A DNA stretch of 64,000 bases, taken from CAZDDB01 sp963843285 (GTDB taxonomy: Bacteria; Acidobacteriota; HRBIN11; JAKEFK01). The stretch spans positions 372,001-436,000 of the forward strand of contig CAWJJO010000002.1 of the NCBI GenBank assembly GCA_963843285.1. The letters run 5' to 3'. Numbering within the stretch: the stretch's first letter is position 1; the number at the start of each line of letters is the position of its first letter. Positions 50,317 through 59,616 of this stretch are shown piece by piece. A program made the translations under genes and the position numbers. The notes under the pieces were generated by a model, which searched no databases, was not told where the DNA came from, and saw only the letters and a list, made by a program, of their open reading frames with translations.

Positions 50317-52869
50317 ATGAAGCGAATTGCGCGCTTTGTGCAGCCGCTCTCAGGCGCCGCGCTGTTTCTTGCAGCCGTCTGGTGGTTGGATCATTCGCTG
50401 CGTCAATATCACTATCACGAAATTCTCCGGGATCTAAAAGGAATTTCCACAGCCTCTCTGCTGGGGGCGATTGGTCTCACTCTTGCTAATTATTTCATTC
50501 TAACGTTTTACGATACGCTTGGATTCCGATACATCCGTCATCCTCTCGCTTACAGCAAGATTGCTCTTGCCTCATTCATCAGCTACGCCTTCAGCATGAG
50601 TCTCGGCTTTCCGGTGCTCACAGGCGGGTCGGTGCGATACCGTTTCTATTCCGCATGGGGATTGAGTACGGCGGAAATCGCGCAGATCGTAGCCTTCAGC
50701 ACGCTGACTTTTGCGTTAGGCGTGCTCACCGTAGGAGGGATTGGACTGACCGTGAGTCCCTCGGAGATTCCGGATTCGCTTCATTTGCCCATTCGCTCGA
50801 CACTTCCCATCGGAATTGTTTTCCTGGCGTCTGCGGTGGGGTACTGCATTCTCATTGCGCGCAGAAGGGAGCCGTTGAAGATCCGGGATTGGGAATTCGC
50901 TTCTCCTCCGTTGATGATTTCGGCTGCACAGATTGTCGTCTCATCGATTGATTGGTTGCTCGCCGCCTTGGTGCTGTATGTGTTGCTCCCGGCGCACCCG
51001 CAGATATCCTTCTCCGAGTTCCTGGGGATCTTCATCGTGGCTCATGTGCTGGGCTTGATCAGCCATGTGCCGGGCGGACTGGGTGTGTTTGAAAGTGTGA
51101 TTCTGGTTTTGTGCGTACCGGAAATTTCTGCTCCCGCCTTGATCGGTTCGGTGGTTGCGTATCGAGGTGTGTACTACCTGTTTCCACTGGCGCTTTCGGC
51201 CCTCCTTCTCGGCGCGCATGAAGTGGCCGAACGAAAGGCCCAGGTTCAGCGCATTGCGCGGTTTTTTGGACAATGGGCGCCGGATGTCGCGCCTGCAGTG
51301 TTTGCCGTGACGACTTTTGTCGGCGGAATTGTGCTGCTTTTCTCAGGAGCTCTGCCTGCGGCGAAAGGACGTCTGGAGTTTCTGGAGCAGTTGATTCCTC
51401 TCCCGCTGCTCGAAGTTTCCCATCTGCTTGGAAGTCTCGCGGGGGTCGGCCTGCTTCTACTCGCGCGCGGGCTTCAGCGCAGACTCGATGCGGCGTATGT
51501 GGTAACCGTGACTCTGCTTGCAACCGGCCTGGTCGCTTCCCTTCTGAAAGGGTTCGATTACGAGGAAGCGGCCATCATGGCGGTTCTGCTCTTCGCACTG
51601 CTCCCGTGCCGCCGGTACTTTTATCGCAAAGCTTCTCTTTTCAGCGAACGATTCAGCAGAACCTGGGTAGTGGCCATCATCCTTGTTCTTCTCAGCTCTG
51701 TTTGGCTTACGCTGTTTTCATACAAGCACGTCCCGTACTCCTCAGAACTCTGGTGGAAATTTACTTTCTCCGCCAATGCTCCCCGATCTTTGCGCGCGGC
51801 CGTGGGCACCTTCGCGTTTGCCTTTGTCGTTGCGCTGGCGCAACTTTTTAGCGCTGCGTCTCCGGAACCGGCTTTGCCGACAGAACATGATCTGGAACGG
51901 GCACGATTGCTGATCGCGAAGAGTCCTGTATCTTCTGCTCATCTTGCGTTGCTGGGGGACAAAGAACTGTTGTTCAGCGAAAGCGGGAACGCATTTCTGA
52001 TGTACGGAGTGGAAGGAAGAAGTTTTGTCGCACTCGGAGATCCGGTTGGTCCCGAAGAAGAAATGCCGGAGCTGGTCTGGCGTTTCCGGGAAATGGCGGA
52101 CCGGCACGATGGTTGGACTGTGTTTTATGAAGTGGACCGTTTTCATCTTCCTCTATATTTGGATCTCGGCCTTACGCTTTTGAAATTGGGTGAAGAAGCC
52201 CGCGTTCCGCTGGACTCTTTTTCAATGGAAGGAAATTCCAGAAAAACGTTTCGGCATCTGCTCCACAAATTCCAAAGAGATGGCTACACTTTTGACATCG
52301 TCCCGCAGGAACAGGTGGGGGTGCTGATGCCGCGGCTGCAGGAAATTTCTGATTCGTGGATGGGAAGCAAGAACACACGTGAGAAAGGATTCTCCCTCGG
52401 GTTTTTTAAGCCGGAGTATCTCGTTCAGTTTCCTGCCGGCCTGGTTCGGAAACACGAGGAGATTCTGGCGTTCATCAATATCTGGCAGAGTGGCGCAAAA
52501 GAAGAGCTTTCGCTGGATCTGATGCGCTACGTGCCGCAAGCCCCCAACGGTGTCATGGATTTCCTTTTCGTCAGTCTGATGTTGTGGGGAAAATCGCAGG
52601 GGTATCGCTGGTTCAATCTGGGGATGGCTCCCCTTTCGGGATTGGAGAGTCGCGCGCTCGCTTCCCTTTGGAACCGGCTGGGCGGTCTCGTTTTCCGCCA
52701 CGGAGAGCACTTTTATAATTTTCAGGGCTTGCGGCAGTACAAGGAAAAGTTCGATCCTCGCTGGGAACCCAGATACATGGCCTGTCCCGGCGGTCTGGCG
52801 CTGCCTCGGATTCTGACGAATCTGGCTTCCCTGATCTCGGGCGGATTGAGAGGAGTTGTATCCAAATGA
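50317..52869 (+). CDS. mprF: MprF/LpiA-type phosphatidylglycerol lysyltransferase
   Basis: 850 residues. About 13-14 membrane helices occupy the first 520 residues and form the flippase/UPF0104 part (SYAFSMSLGFPVLTGGSVRYRFY, HVLGLISHVPGGLGVFESVIL). The C-terminal cytosolic DUF2156/GNAT-like synthase domain (ERARLLIAKSPVSSAHLALLGDK, FVALGDPVG, FSMEGNSRKTFRHLLHKF, FLFVSLMLWGKSQGYRWFNLGMAPLSGLE, FYNFQGLRQYKEKFDPRWEPRY) transfers an amino acid, usually lysine, from tRNA to phosphatidylglycerol. The modified lipid lowers membrane charge and gives resistance to cationic peptides and acid. It overlaps the acvB-like gene by 4 nt, as lpiA-acvB are arranged in rhizobia. Confidence 0.95.
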   Translation: MKRIARFVQPLSGAALFLAAVWWLDHSLRQYHYHEILRDLKGISTASLLGAIGLTLANYFILTFYDTLGFRYIRHPLAYSKIALASFISYAFSMSLGFPVLTGGSVRYRFYSAWGLSTAEIAQIVAFSTLTFALGVLTVGGIGLTVSPSEIPDSLHLPIRSTLPIGIVFLASAVGYCILIARRREPLKIRDWEFASPPLMISAAQIVVSSIDWLLAALVLYVLLPAHPQISFSEFLGIFIVAHVLGLISHVPGGLGVFESVILVLCVPEISAPALIGSVVAYRGVYYLFPLALSALLLGAHEVAERKAQVQRIARFFGQWAPDVAPAVFAVTTFVGGIVLLFSGALPAAKGRLEFLEQLIPLPLLEVSHLLGSLAGVGLLLLARGLQRRLDAAYVVTVTLLATGLVASLLKGFDYEEAAIMAVLLFALLPCRRYFYRKASLFSERFSRTWVVAIILVLLSSVWLTLFSYKHVPYSSELWWKFTFSANAPRSLRAAVGTFAFAFVVALAQLFSAASPEPALPTEHDLERARLLIAKSPVSSAHLALLGDKELLFSESGNAFLMYGVEGRSFVALGDPVGPEEEMPELVWRFREMADRHDGWTVFYEVDRFHLPLYLDLGLTLLKLGEEARVPLDSFSMEGNSRKTFRHLLHKFQRDGYTFDIVPQEQVGVLMPRLQEISDSWMGSKNTREKGFSLGFFKPEYLVQFPAGLVRKHEEILAFINIWQSGAKEELSLDLMRYVPQAPNGVMDFLFVSLMLWGKSQGYRWFNLGMAPLSGLESRALASLWNRLGGLVFRHGEHFYNFQGLRQYKEKFDPRWEPRYMACPGGLALPRILTNLASLISGGLRGVVSK

Positions 52870-54269
52870 AATTCTTGAAAATTCTCTTTTTCCTGATTGT
52901 GCAATTCTATTCTATTAGAGTGTATTGTTCCGAAGAAACAGTTCGTTTCGGACGGTTCGGCGCAGTGACTTTGTATCATCAAACGGCGGCACCCTCTCAT
53001 GTGGTTTTGTTTGTTTCGGGTGACGGAGGATGGAACCTGGGTGTTGTGGATATGGCGCGGGAGCTGCAGACACTGGACGCGCTGGTTGTCGGGATTGACA
53101 TCCGTCATTATCTGCGGCAACTGGAAGCATCGCAGGATCGCTGCTCCTATCCGGCTGCTGACTTTGAATCCCTCAGCAAGTTTGTGCAGAAAAGTCTGAA
53201 CTACAGCAAATACGTGCCGCCAGTACTGATCGGTTATTCCTCCGGCGCGACACTCGTATACGCTGCGCTGGTGCAGGCGCCTCCTACCACATTTGCCGGC
53301 GCCATGAGCATGGGCTTCTGCCCGGATCTTCCGCTCACACGGCCGATGTGCAAGGGGCGTGGTTTGACATGGGTGCCGGGACCAAAAGGGAAGGGATATA
53401 GCTTCTCACCATCAGATGATTTGGAAGCTCCGTGGGTTGCATTGCAGGGCGCGATCGACCAGGTGTGCCGCCCGGCTCTGACCGAAGAGTTTGCAGGGAA
53501 GGTTCGCGGCGCTGAAGTTGTAATGCTTCCCAAAGTGGGACACGGCTTTTCTGCGCCACGCAACTGGATGCCGCAATTTCGCAGCGCGTTTCACCGTCTG
53601 ATTGAAAAACAGGAAGCCGCGATCAAGACTCAACAAGCGCCTTCTGATTCCGAAATCAAGGATCTTCCTTTGGTGGAAGTCCCCGCACAAGGGGATCAGT
53701 CCTTATCGTTTGCGGTGATCGTTTCCGGCGATGGCGGATGGGCCAGTATTGATCGTGACCTTGGCATCACCCTGTCTGCTGCCGGCGTATCTGTTGTGGG
53801 ATTCAATTCGCTGGAGTACTTCTGGAATCCCCGAACACCGGATCAGACGGCAAAGGATCTGGAACGCGTGCTGCGCCACTATCTAAATGCGTGGAAGAAG
53901 GAAAGCGTTTTGCTGATCGGTTTTTCGTTTGGCGCGGATGTGCTACCCTTTCTGGCCGATCGTCTTCCGGCCGACCTATCGAGCAAAGTAAAAGTCGTCG
54001 CATTGCTGTCCCCCGGAAGAACAGCCGCATTCGAGTTTCATTTAACCGATTGGTTGAATGTTTCGCACACGAATGAGCAGCCGACTTTGCCGGAAGTGGA
54101 AAAACTCAAAGGGACCCGAATCCTCTGCTTTTATGGTAACGAGGAAGAGGATTCTCTCTGCACCGCGATCGATTCGAAACTTGCCACGATCATTCCCCTT
54201 GCCGGGGGCCATCACTTTGGCGGTCACTTCCATACGATCACGGACCGAATTTTAGCCGCAGGAAAGTGA
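52866..54269 (+). CDS. acvB: AcvB/VirJ-family periplasmic hydrolase
   Basis: 467 residues with a signal peptide (FLKILFFLIVQFYSIRVYCSE). Two VirJ-like alpha/beta-hydrolase halves: the first has VVLFVSGDGGWNLGVVDMAREL and the nucleophile elbow LIGYSSGATLVY. The second has FAVIVSGDGGWASIDRDLG and LIGFSFGADVLPFLADRLP, ending with HHFGGHFHTI (His). In Agrobacterium AcvB is a lysyl-phosphatidylglycerol hydrolase co-transcribed with lpiA. The same coupling here (4-nt overlap with mprF) supports turnover of aminoacylated lipid in the periplasm. One nucleotide separates it from the next gene. Confidence 0.92.
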   Translation: MKFLKILFFLIVQFYSIRVYCSEETVRFGRFGAVTLYHQTAAPSHVVLFVSGDGGWNLGVVDMARELQTLDALVVGIDIRHYLRQLEASQDRCSYPAADFESLSKFVQKSLNYSKYVPPVLIGYSSGATLVYAALVQAPPTTFAGAMSMGFCPDLPLTRPMCKGRGLTWVPGPKGKGYSFSPSDDLEAPWVALQGAIDQVCRPALTEEFAGKVRGAEVVMLPKVGHGFSAPRNWMPQFRSAFHRLIEKQEAAIKTQQAPSDSEIKDLPLVEVPAQGDQSLSFAVIVSGDGGWASIDRDLGITLSAAGVSVVGFNSLEYFWNPRTPDQTAKDLERVLRHYLNAWKKESVLLIGFSFGADVLPFLADRLPADLSSKVKVVALLSPGRTAAFEFHLTDWLNVSHTNEQPTLPEVEKLKGTRILCFYGNEEEDSLCTAIDSKLATIIPLAGGHHFGGHFHTITDRILAAGK

Positions 54270-54270
54270 C

Positions 54271-55365
54271 ATGCGCTTGCTGGATTGGATTCGTAGGCTG
54301 CCAAGATCAATCATTCTAATCAGCGCTCTACTGACTGTAGGGCTGCTTGGTTTTACCGATTATGTGACCGGTCCTGAACTCTTTTTCTTAGAATTTTATC
54401 TGGTTCCCGTTTTGTTTGCGGGCTGGTTTGCCGGAGAGACAGCCGGAATTCTAACTTCGGTGGCAAGCGGCGTGTGCTGGTTTGCGGATGAAGTGGTTGG
54501 ACGCGAGGCTCATGCGCAAATGGTCATTCCTTACTGGAACGTAGCGGTTAAGCTGCTGGTGTTTGTTTTTATCACCCACATGATGCTGGTTTTCAAAGCC
54601 GCATTAGAACGGGAGAAGCTGGCGGAAGAGGAACGTATCAAACGCGAAATCGATATTGCGCGCCAGGTTCAGGAAAGACTCTTCCCGCAGGTTTTCCCTA
54701 CAATGAACACGCTGGATTACACTGGCATTTGCCAATCCGCTTCGGGAGTTGGTGGCGACTATTACGATTTCCTGCAAATTGGTGTCCGGAAATTGGGCAT
54801 CGTGATCAGCGACATTTCGGGCAAGGGAATTTCTTCCGCGCTATTGATGGCGAGTCTGCAGGGAAGCCTTCGAAGTCGTGCCCAGCTGCGAGGGGATTCG
54901 GTGGACGCGCTGGTGGGCGATGTCAATCAATTCCTGCATTCCGCAACCGATCCAAACAAATATGCCACGCTCTTCTACTGCGTCTATGATGATTCATTGC
55001 GTTCTTTAACATATGTCAATGCCGGACATAATCCGCCTTTTCTTTTTCACTCGAATCCCGGTGAGATTGTGCGGCTGCAGACGGGCGGGACTGTGATTGG
55101 ATTGTTTAAGGATCGCACGTATCAGAAAGCTACCGTTCCCCTGCATCCGGGGGACATCGTCGCTTTGTTTACGGATGGAGTTACCGAAGCGAGAAATGCG
55201 AAAGACGAAGAATTTGGTGAGGAGCGGCTCGACTCGATTGTCTCCTCAAACCACCATCTCTCCGCATCCGAGCTCACACAGCTGATTCTATCCCGCGTTC
55301 ATGATTTTGTCGGACAGACGACTCAGCATGACGACATCACGCTGGTTCTGTTAAAGGTCTTGTAG
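54271..55365 (+). CDS. Membrane-bound RsbU/SpoIIE-type PP2C serine phosphatase
   Basis: 364 residues. Four hydrophobic segments lie in the first 110 residues (SIILISALLTVGLLGFTDYV, LEFYLVPVLFAGWFAG, AVKLLVFVFITHMMLVF) as an MHYT-/MASE-like sensor. A short coiled coil (EREKLAEEERIKREIDIARQVQERLFPQ) follows; QxxLxP is the usual linker. The PPM phosphatase domain has GGDYYDF, LGIVISDISGKGISSALLM, AGHNPPFL, LFTDGVTEA and the metal-binding HDDITLVLLKV. Such enzymes dephosphorylate anti-sigma-factor antagonists in stress partner-switching. It begins 1 nt after acvB, suggesting membrane-stress control tied to lipid aminoacylation. No anti-sigma or STAS gene is visible nearby. Confidence 0.92.
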   Translation: MRLLDWIRRLPRSIILISALLTVGLLGFTDYVTGPELFFLEFYLVPVLFAGWFAGETAGILTSVASGVCWFADEVVGREAHAQMVIPYWNVAVKLLVFVFITHMMLVFKAALEREKLAEEERIKREIDIARQVQERLFPQVFPTMNTLDYTGICQSASGVGGDYYDFLQIGVRKLGIVISDISGKGISSALLMASLQGSLRSRAQLRGDSVDALVGDVNQFLHSATDPNKYATLFYCVYDDSLRSLTYVNAGHNPPFLFHSNPGEIVRLQTGGTVIGLFKDRTYQKATVPLHPGDIVALFTDGVTEARNAKDEEFGEERLDSIVSSNHHLSASELTQLILSRVHDFVGQTTQHDDITLVLLKVL

Positions 55366-55371
55366 GCTCTA

Positions 55372-55428
55372 TGGAGCACAGGCGTCCCGCCTGCATTATG
55401 GGTCGCACGCCTCCGGCCTGCTCCTCAC
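55372..55428. repeat. GCAGGCGTCCCGCCTGC repeat between convergent genes
   Basis: GGAGCACAGGCGTCCCGCCTGC, TATGGGTCGCACGCCTCCGGCCTGC. It begins 6 nt after the phosphatase stop and ends at the stop of the minus-strand gene. Confidence 0.8.
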
Positions 55429-56496
55429 TTACGATCGTCTGAATTTCGATTCGAGCCGGATTCGGATTGCGTCTATATCGCGATCTGTAATAGCCACACG
55501 ATCGATTTGTGCGTCCGGAACCGGTTCTCCGGCAGTACCGACATTGCCGCCTGCTTTTGTTTGATCAATCGGACCGCCCGATCCGGCCTGTGATTCCGGA
55601 TTCGGTTCTCCCAGTTGACCCAGGCGTGCAGCGAGTCCTTTTAACATTTCCCGGGTGATGAATCTCGGACCTCCGGAAGTCTCACCTTCAGGATTTGGTT
55701 CCCCGTTGGTGTCGACGCCTCCCTTCTTATTCAAGTAATTTTCATAACCCCCGCCACCGCTGATTCCCAGAATATCCTTGAAGAAGGTCACACCGTCCCA
55801 CATATTCTTGCCGGTGTCGGCATCGGGAGGAGTTGGAGGCATCGGAACGGGAGATTCCTTGGTCGCATAACCAAGAATGAAGTTGATAATAATGTCTTTC
55901 ACGCTTGGTGTTTCAACCTTAGTTCCTGTGTTTTCTTCACCTTTTGCGGGATCTTCGCTGACAAAGCCGGAGTCTGATCCGATGAATCCACCATGAGCAT
56001 CACCAAGCAATTCCCCGGCGTGATCGCGTACGACGGCTCCATCTTTGATGGCCCCGATCGTACTGCTGGCTCCCGTCCCGTGCTGACCGATCGCACCACC
56101 GATCAATCGCTCCAGCGCGCCGCCTTGCAAGATTGGGACAAGCGCTTTTACAACCGATGTCAGATTTTCCAGCTTGTTCAGATCGATCTTATTCAGCAAC
56201 TTTCCAGCATTCTCTGCAAAGTCATTGAGCTCGAGCGCAGTTGGAAGGTCCGCATGCCGTACATCTGACGCGACTTGCTTCGTGTCTGAGCTTTCACTAC
56301 CAGTTAGCGCCTGAAATAACGGTGACTCTTCCGCTGCGGACTTTACTTTTTCGATCTCATCCTGAATCGGCATGCCCACAGGTTCGGCTTTTTCATCTGA
56401 TCGAACTTGGTCCGCCAACCGTTTCAATTGGTCGCTCTGATTGGCATCTAAACGGTTATTTTCGCTGGTATCGATCTTCGGAAATTTGATATCCAT
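55429..56496 (-). CDS. Hydrophilic protein of unknown function, Gly/Pro-rich C-terminal half
   Basis: 355 residues, not recognised. A strong ribosome site (GGAGG, 9 nt before the ATG) supports translation. There is no signal peptide or membrane helix. The N-terminus (DIKFPKIDTSENNRLDANQS) is polar and probably disordered. A helical part follows (DLPTALELNDFAENAGKLLNKIDLNKLENLTSVVKALVPIL), then GGALERLIGGAIGQHGTGASS, a short hydrophobic stretch (VKDIIINFILGYA), and two related Gly-Glu-Pro-Asn segments (NGEPNPEGE, LGEPNPESQ, GEPVPDAQ). The C-terminus is charged (DRDIDAIRIRLESKFRRS). The style resembles secreted effectors or scaffold-like proteins, but nothing in the neighbourhood fixes a role. 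Confidence 0.7.
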   Translation of the reverse strand: MDIKFPKIDTSENNRLDANQSDQLKRLADQVRSDEKAEPVGMPIQDEIEKVKSAAEESPLFQALTGSESSDTKQVASDVRHADLPTALELNDFAENAGKLLNKIDLNKLENLTSVVKALVPILQGGALERLIGGAIGQHGTGASSTIGAIKDGAVVRDHAGELLGDAHGGFIGSDSGFVSEDPAKGEENTGTKVETPSVKDIIINFILGYATKESPVPMPPTPPDADTGKNMWDGVTFFKDILGISGGGGYENYLNKKGGVDTNGEPNPEGETSGGPRFITREMLKGLAARLGQLGEPNPESQAGSGGPIDQTKAGGNVGTAGEPVPDAQIDRVAITDRDIDAIRIRLESKFRRS

Positions 56497-56635
56497 CTTT
56501 TTTCCTCCAACAGTGTTATCGGTTCTCAGGCCGGGTTGTTGCTGCTTTGGATTATCCTACAGCAAAACCTCATTGGGAAGAAGCGTTCACACGTTCCTTT
56601 CCCATGAAAATAAGCTATAGTTTTGGTTGCCGTAT

Positions 56636-57877
56636 ATGAAGAAAGACGGATTCATTCGTTCGATCCCTAGAAGAACGTTTCTGAAAAACACGGCAGCTCT
56701 CACAGCGATCAGCGGACTCTCACCGCTTTCGCTCTTCGCCTCTCCTGCAAGAGCCACACACATTGCAGTGATCGGAGCCGGCGCATTTGGCGGATGGACG
56801 GCACTGCATTTGCTTCGTCAAAAAGCGCGAGTGACTTTGCTGGATGCGTGGGGACCAGGCAATGCACGGGCCAGCTCCGGCGACGAAACGCGGGTAATCC
56901 GCGCTACCTACGGACCCAACGGAATCTACACGAAGATGGCGGTTCGCGCTCTTCAACTCTGGCAGGAAAACGAAAAACGCTGGAATCGAAAACTGTACAC
57001 CAGAACCGGCGCTCTCTGGATGGTGATGGGTTCTGAAGATTTCGAAAAAACTTCTCTTCCTCATCTGGACGCGGTAGGGTTGCCTTACGAACAAATTAGT
57101 ACGAAAGAAGCATCGCAACGTTATCCCCAGATCCGCTTCGACGACGTCAACTGGGTCTTGATCGAAAAGGAAGCGGGATTCTTGCTCGCTCGTCAGGCGT
57201 GTCAAGTAGTTCAAGAAGCCTTTCTCGATGAAGGAGGAGAGTACCAGCAATCCTCCGTAGTCCCGGGTTCCATCCAAAACAACAGGATGACGAATATCAC
57301 TCTTTCCGATGGTTCCGCATTGATAGCCGATCATTACATCTTCGCGTGCGGTCCCTGGCTCGCTAAATTATTCCCCGATGTGCTTGGACGTTTGATCGCG
57401 CCTACCCGTCAGGAAGTTTTCTATTTCGGAACTCCGGCCGGCGACAATCGTTTTAGCGAACAGCATCTTCCTGTTTGGATTCATCATGGATCTGCGCTGT
57501 TTTATGGGATTCCCGGAAATCAGTACCGAGGACTAAAAGTCGCGGATGACACACACGGACCAGCCTTTGATCCAACCACCGGAGAGCGAGTTGCCTCACC
57601 CGGTGGCTTGCAGGCCGCTCGTGAAATTCTGGAGCTGCGTTTTCCTGCGATGAAAGGCGCGCCGTTGCTGGAATCACGCGTCTGCCAGTATGAGAACAGT
57701 CCTGATTCAAACTTCGTCATCGATCATCATCCGGAAGCAGAAAACGTATGGATCGTTGGAGGCGGCTCCGGACATGGTTACAAACACGGACCGGCACTCG
57801 GAGAGTATGTTGCGGATGTTGTACTGGGGAACAAACAGCCGGATCCTTTTTTCCTGCTTTCAAGGTTTTCAAAATGA
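56636..57877 (+). CDS. Tat-exported FAD-dependent oxidoreductase (DAO/sarcosine-oxidase type)
   Basis: 413 residues. The N-terminus IPRRTFLKNTAALTAISGLSPLSL is a twin-arginine signal (RRTFLK). The FAD-binding dinucleotide fold follows at once (IAVIGAGAFGGWTALHLL, with a Glu/Asp-like end in VTLLDAWGPG). ARASSGDETRVIRATYG is the SGDETR element of monomeric sarcosine oxidase and N-methyl amino acid oxidases. ADHYIFACGPWL and WIVGGGSGHGYKHGPALGEYVA complete the flavin site. Export of a folded flavoprotein fits oxidation of an amino acid or amine in the periplasm; the substrate is unknown. ATG 56636 is used, with TATAGT at 56616-56621 and no Shine-Dalgarno. It overlaps the DUF885 gene by 4 nt. Confidence 0.9.
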   Translation: MKKDGFIRSIPRRTFLKNTAALTAISGLSPLSLFASPARATHIAVIGAGAFGGWTALHLLRQKARVTLLDAWGPGNARASSGDETRVIRATYGPNGIYTKMAVRALQLWQENEKRWNRKLYTRTGALWMVMGSEDFEKTSLPHLDAVGLPYEQISTKEASQRYPQIRFDDVNWVLIEKEAGFLLARQACQVVQEAFLDEGGEYQQSSVVPGSIQNNRMTNITLSDGSALIADHYIFACGPWLAKLFPDVLGRLIAPTRQEVFYFGTPAGDNRFSEQHLPVWIHHGSALFYGIPGNQYRGLKVADDTHGPAFDPTTGERVASPGGLQAAREILELRFPAMKGAPLLESRVCQYENSPDSNFVIDHHPEAENVWIVGGGSGHGYKHGPALGEYVADVVLGNKQPDPFFLLSRFSK

Positions 57878-59616
57878 AACGATGCGCTTTCTTATTGTTT
57901 GTGCTCTTGTTGATCTATTCGGGATCGTACACCGCAACCCCAAACGGGTCGGAAGTACTCAAGCAAATCGAAAATGATTACTGGCAGCATTTGCTGAACG
58001 AAACGCCATACTTCCAGTTGAAGTACGCGCTCCCGATCGAACGGCTCCCTGATATTTCCTATGAAAAGGCAAAATCAGAAGCGGCATTCTCGCAGTCCAT
58101 GCTGGATCGACTGTCAAAAGTGAACAACGCCGAACTAAGCCATGAAGAGAGTCTTTCGGTCCAGATCTTGAAATGGGAAAACACGAATGTCGTAGAAGGC
58201 CTGCAGTATTTCTGGCTGGATACCCCGGTGACGCCCTACAATTCGCCGGTCCCCGTTGTTCACCGCATTTTTATGGAATACCAGTTTCAGAGCAAACAGG
58301 ATCTGGATCATTATCAAAAACTGCTGAAACAGTATCCGCTTTTTGTGAAAGCGTTAGAGAACAGAGTGCGCGAGCAATTCAATCACGGGATCGTGATGCC
58401 GAAAGAGGAGCTGGCGCAGGTGCTTGCATTCTTGCGGTCGTTTGAAAAGAAATCAAGCGAGAGCATCTTCCATATTGGGGACGCGAGACTTCAAGGAATG
58501 AAAGCGGAGGACACGCAAAATTTTCGGGAGGGCGTCGATAGAATCATTGACTCTGAGGTTGTTCCTGAATGGAAGGCGTTCACAGATTTTCTATCGGGTG
58601 ATTACAGCAAGAAAGCTCCGGACGCCGTAGGCTTATGGCAATACCCGAACGGCAGGGAATATTACCGCTTTCTGGCGAAGGTTCATGTTACGTTAGACGT
58701 CACGCCGGAACAGGTTCATGCGATAGGCATGAAAGAAGTGGACCGCATCAATGCGAAGATGAAGGAAATTCGCGACTCGCTGGGCTTCCAGGGATCGAAG
58801 GCCGAGTTCCACAAATTCTTGAAAACCAATCCCCGGTTTTTTCCCAAGACAGCCGAAGAAATCGGCGCAAAGTTGATGTCCTTCGTCACTCGAATCGAGC
58901 CGAAGATTGACTCTTACTTCCTGAGAAAACCGCGCGCCCCCTACGGAGTGCGCCGTCTGGATCCGGCGCTGGAAGGCGCAATGACATTCGGATACTACCA
59001 GGACCCAACGAAGGCCGAGCCGGAAGGGGACTACTACTACAATGGTTCTAATTTAAATGAACGCTCTCTTCTTTTCGCAGGCGCCCTGATTTATCATGAG
59101 CTGATTCCAGGCCATCATTTTCAAATCTGTCTGCAGTCAGAAAATGAACGGCTGCCTTCCTTCCAGCGGGAAAATTATCCGACCGCCTTTATAGAAGGCT
59201 GGGCTGAGTATGCATCCTCGCTGGCTGGAGAAATGGGAATGTATCAGGATCCGTACGAGCAATACGGAAGGCTTGCGATGGAAATCATGCTGGCCACGAG
59301 ACTGGTTGTGGATACCGGCATGAATGATCTCGGCTGGTCTCGTTCCAAGGCCATGGAATTTATGAAGGACAATGTTTTATTGTCCGACACGGAGATCGGC
59401 ACGGAATCGTTGCGGTATTCAACGGATATTCCCGCGCAGGCGCTGGCTTATAAGATGGGGAGCATTCGGATCAGGGAACTTCGAGAAGAAGCGAAAGGCG
59501 CAATGAAAGAACGTTTCGATATCCGAAAGTTCCACGACGCGGTTCTTGGCAGCGGCGCGATGCCTCTTTCGGTGCTCCAGGATCACATTGAGTGGTTCAT
59601 ACGGTCTTCAAAGTAA
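57874..59616 (+). CDS. DUF885-family zinc peptidase, secreted
   Basis: 580 residues with a signal peptide (RCAFLLFVLLLIYSGSYTA). DUF885 features: mainly helical, PNGREYYRFLAKVHVTLDVTPEQVHAIGMKEVDRI in the middle, and the metal motif YHELIPGHHFQI with a downstream GWAEYASSLAGEMG (third ligand Glu). These are M2/M3-like gluzincin peptidases of uncertain specificity, often large secreted proteins. The start at 57874 forms ATGA with the oxidoreductase stop, so export of both into the periplasm may be coordinated; a peptidase releasing a substrate for the oxidase is conceivable but unproven. Confidence 0.92.
   Translation: MKRCAFLLFVLLLIYSGSYTATPNGSEVLKQIENDYWQHLLNETPYFQLKYALPIERLPDISYEKAKSEAAFSQSMLDRLSKVNNAELSHEESLSVQILKWENTNVVEGLQYFWLDTPVTPYNSPVPVVHRIFMEYQFQSKQDLDHYQKLLKQYPLFVKALENRVREQFNHGIVMPKEELAQVLAFLRSFEKKSSESIFHIGDARLQGMKAEDTQNFREGVDRIIDSEVVPEWKAFTDFLSGDYSKKAPDAVGLWQYPNGREYYRFLAKVHVTLDVTPEQVHAIGMKEVDRINAKMKEIRDSLGFQGSKAEFHKFLKTNPRFFPKTAEEIGAKLMSFVTRIEPKIDSYFLRKPRAPYGVRRLDPALEGAMTFGYYQDPTKAEPEGDYYYNGSNLNERSLLFAGALIYHELIPGHHFQICLQSENERLPSFQRENYPTAFIEGWAEYASSLAGEMGMYQDPYEQYGRLAMEIMLATRLVVDTGMNDLGWSRSKAMEFMKDNVLLSDTEIGTESLRYSTDIPAQALAYKMGSIRIRELREEAKGAMKERFDIRKFHDAVLGSGAMPLSVLQDHIEWFIRSSK

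Noticed and set aside
1043..55428. Repeats as a CRISPR array
   Set aside because: Repeat units are scattered between genes, palindromic and not regularly spaced; no cas genes are present.
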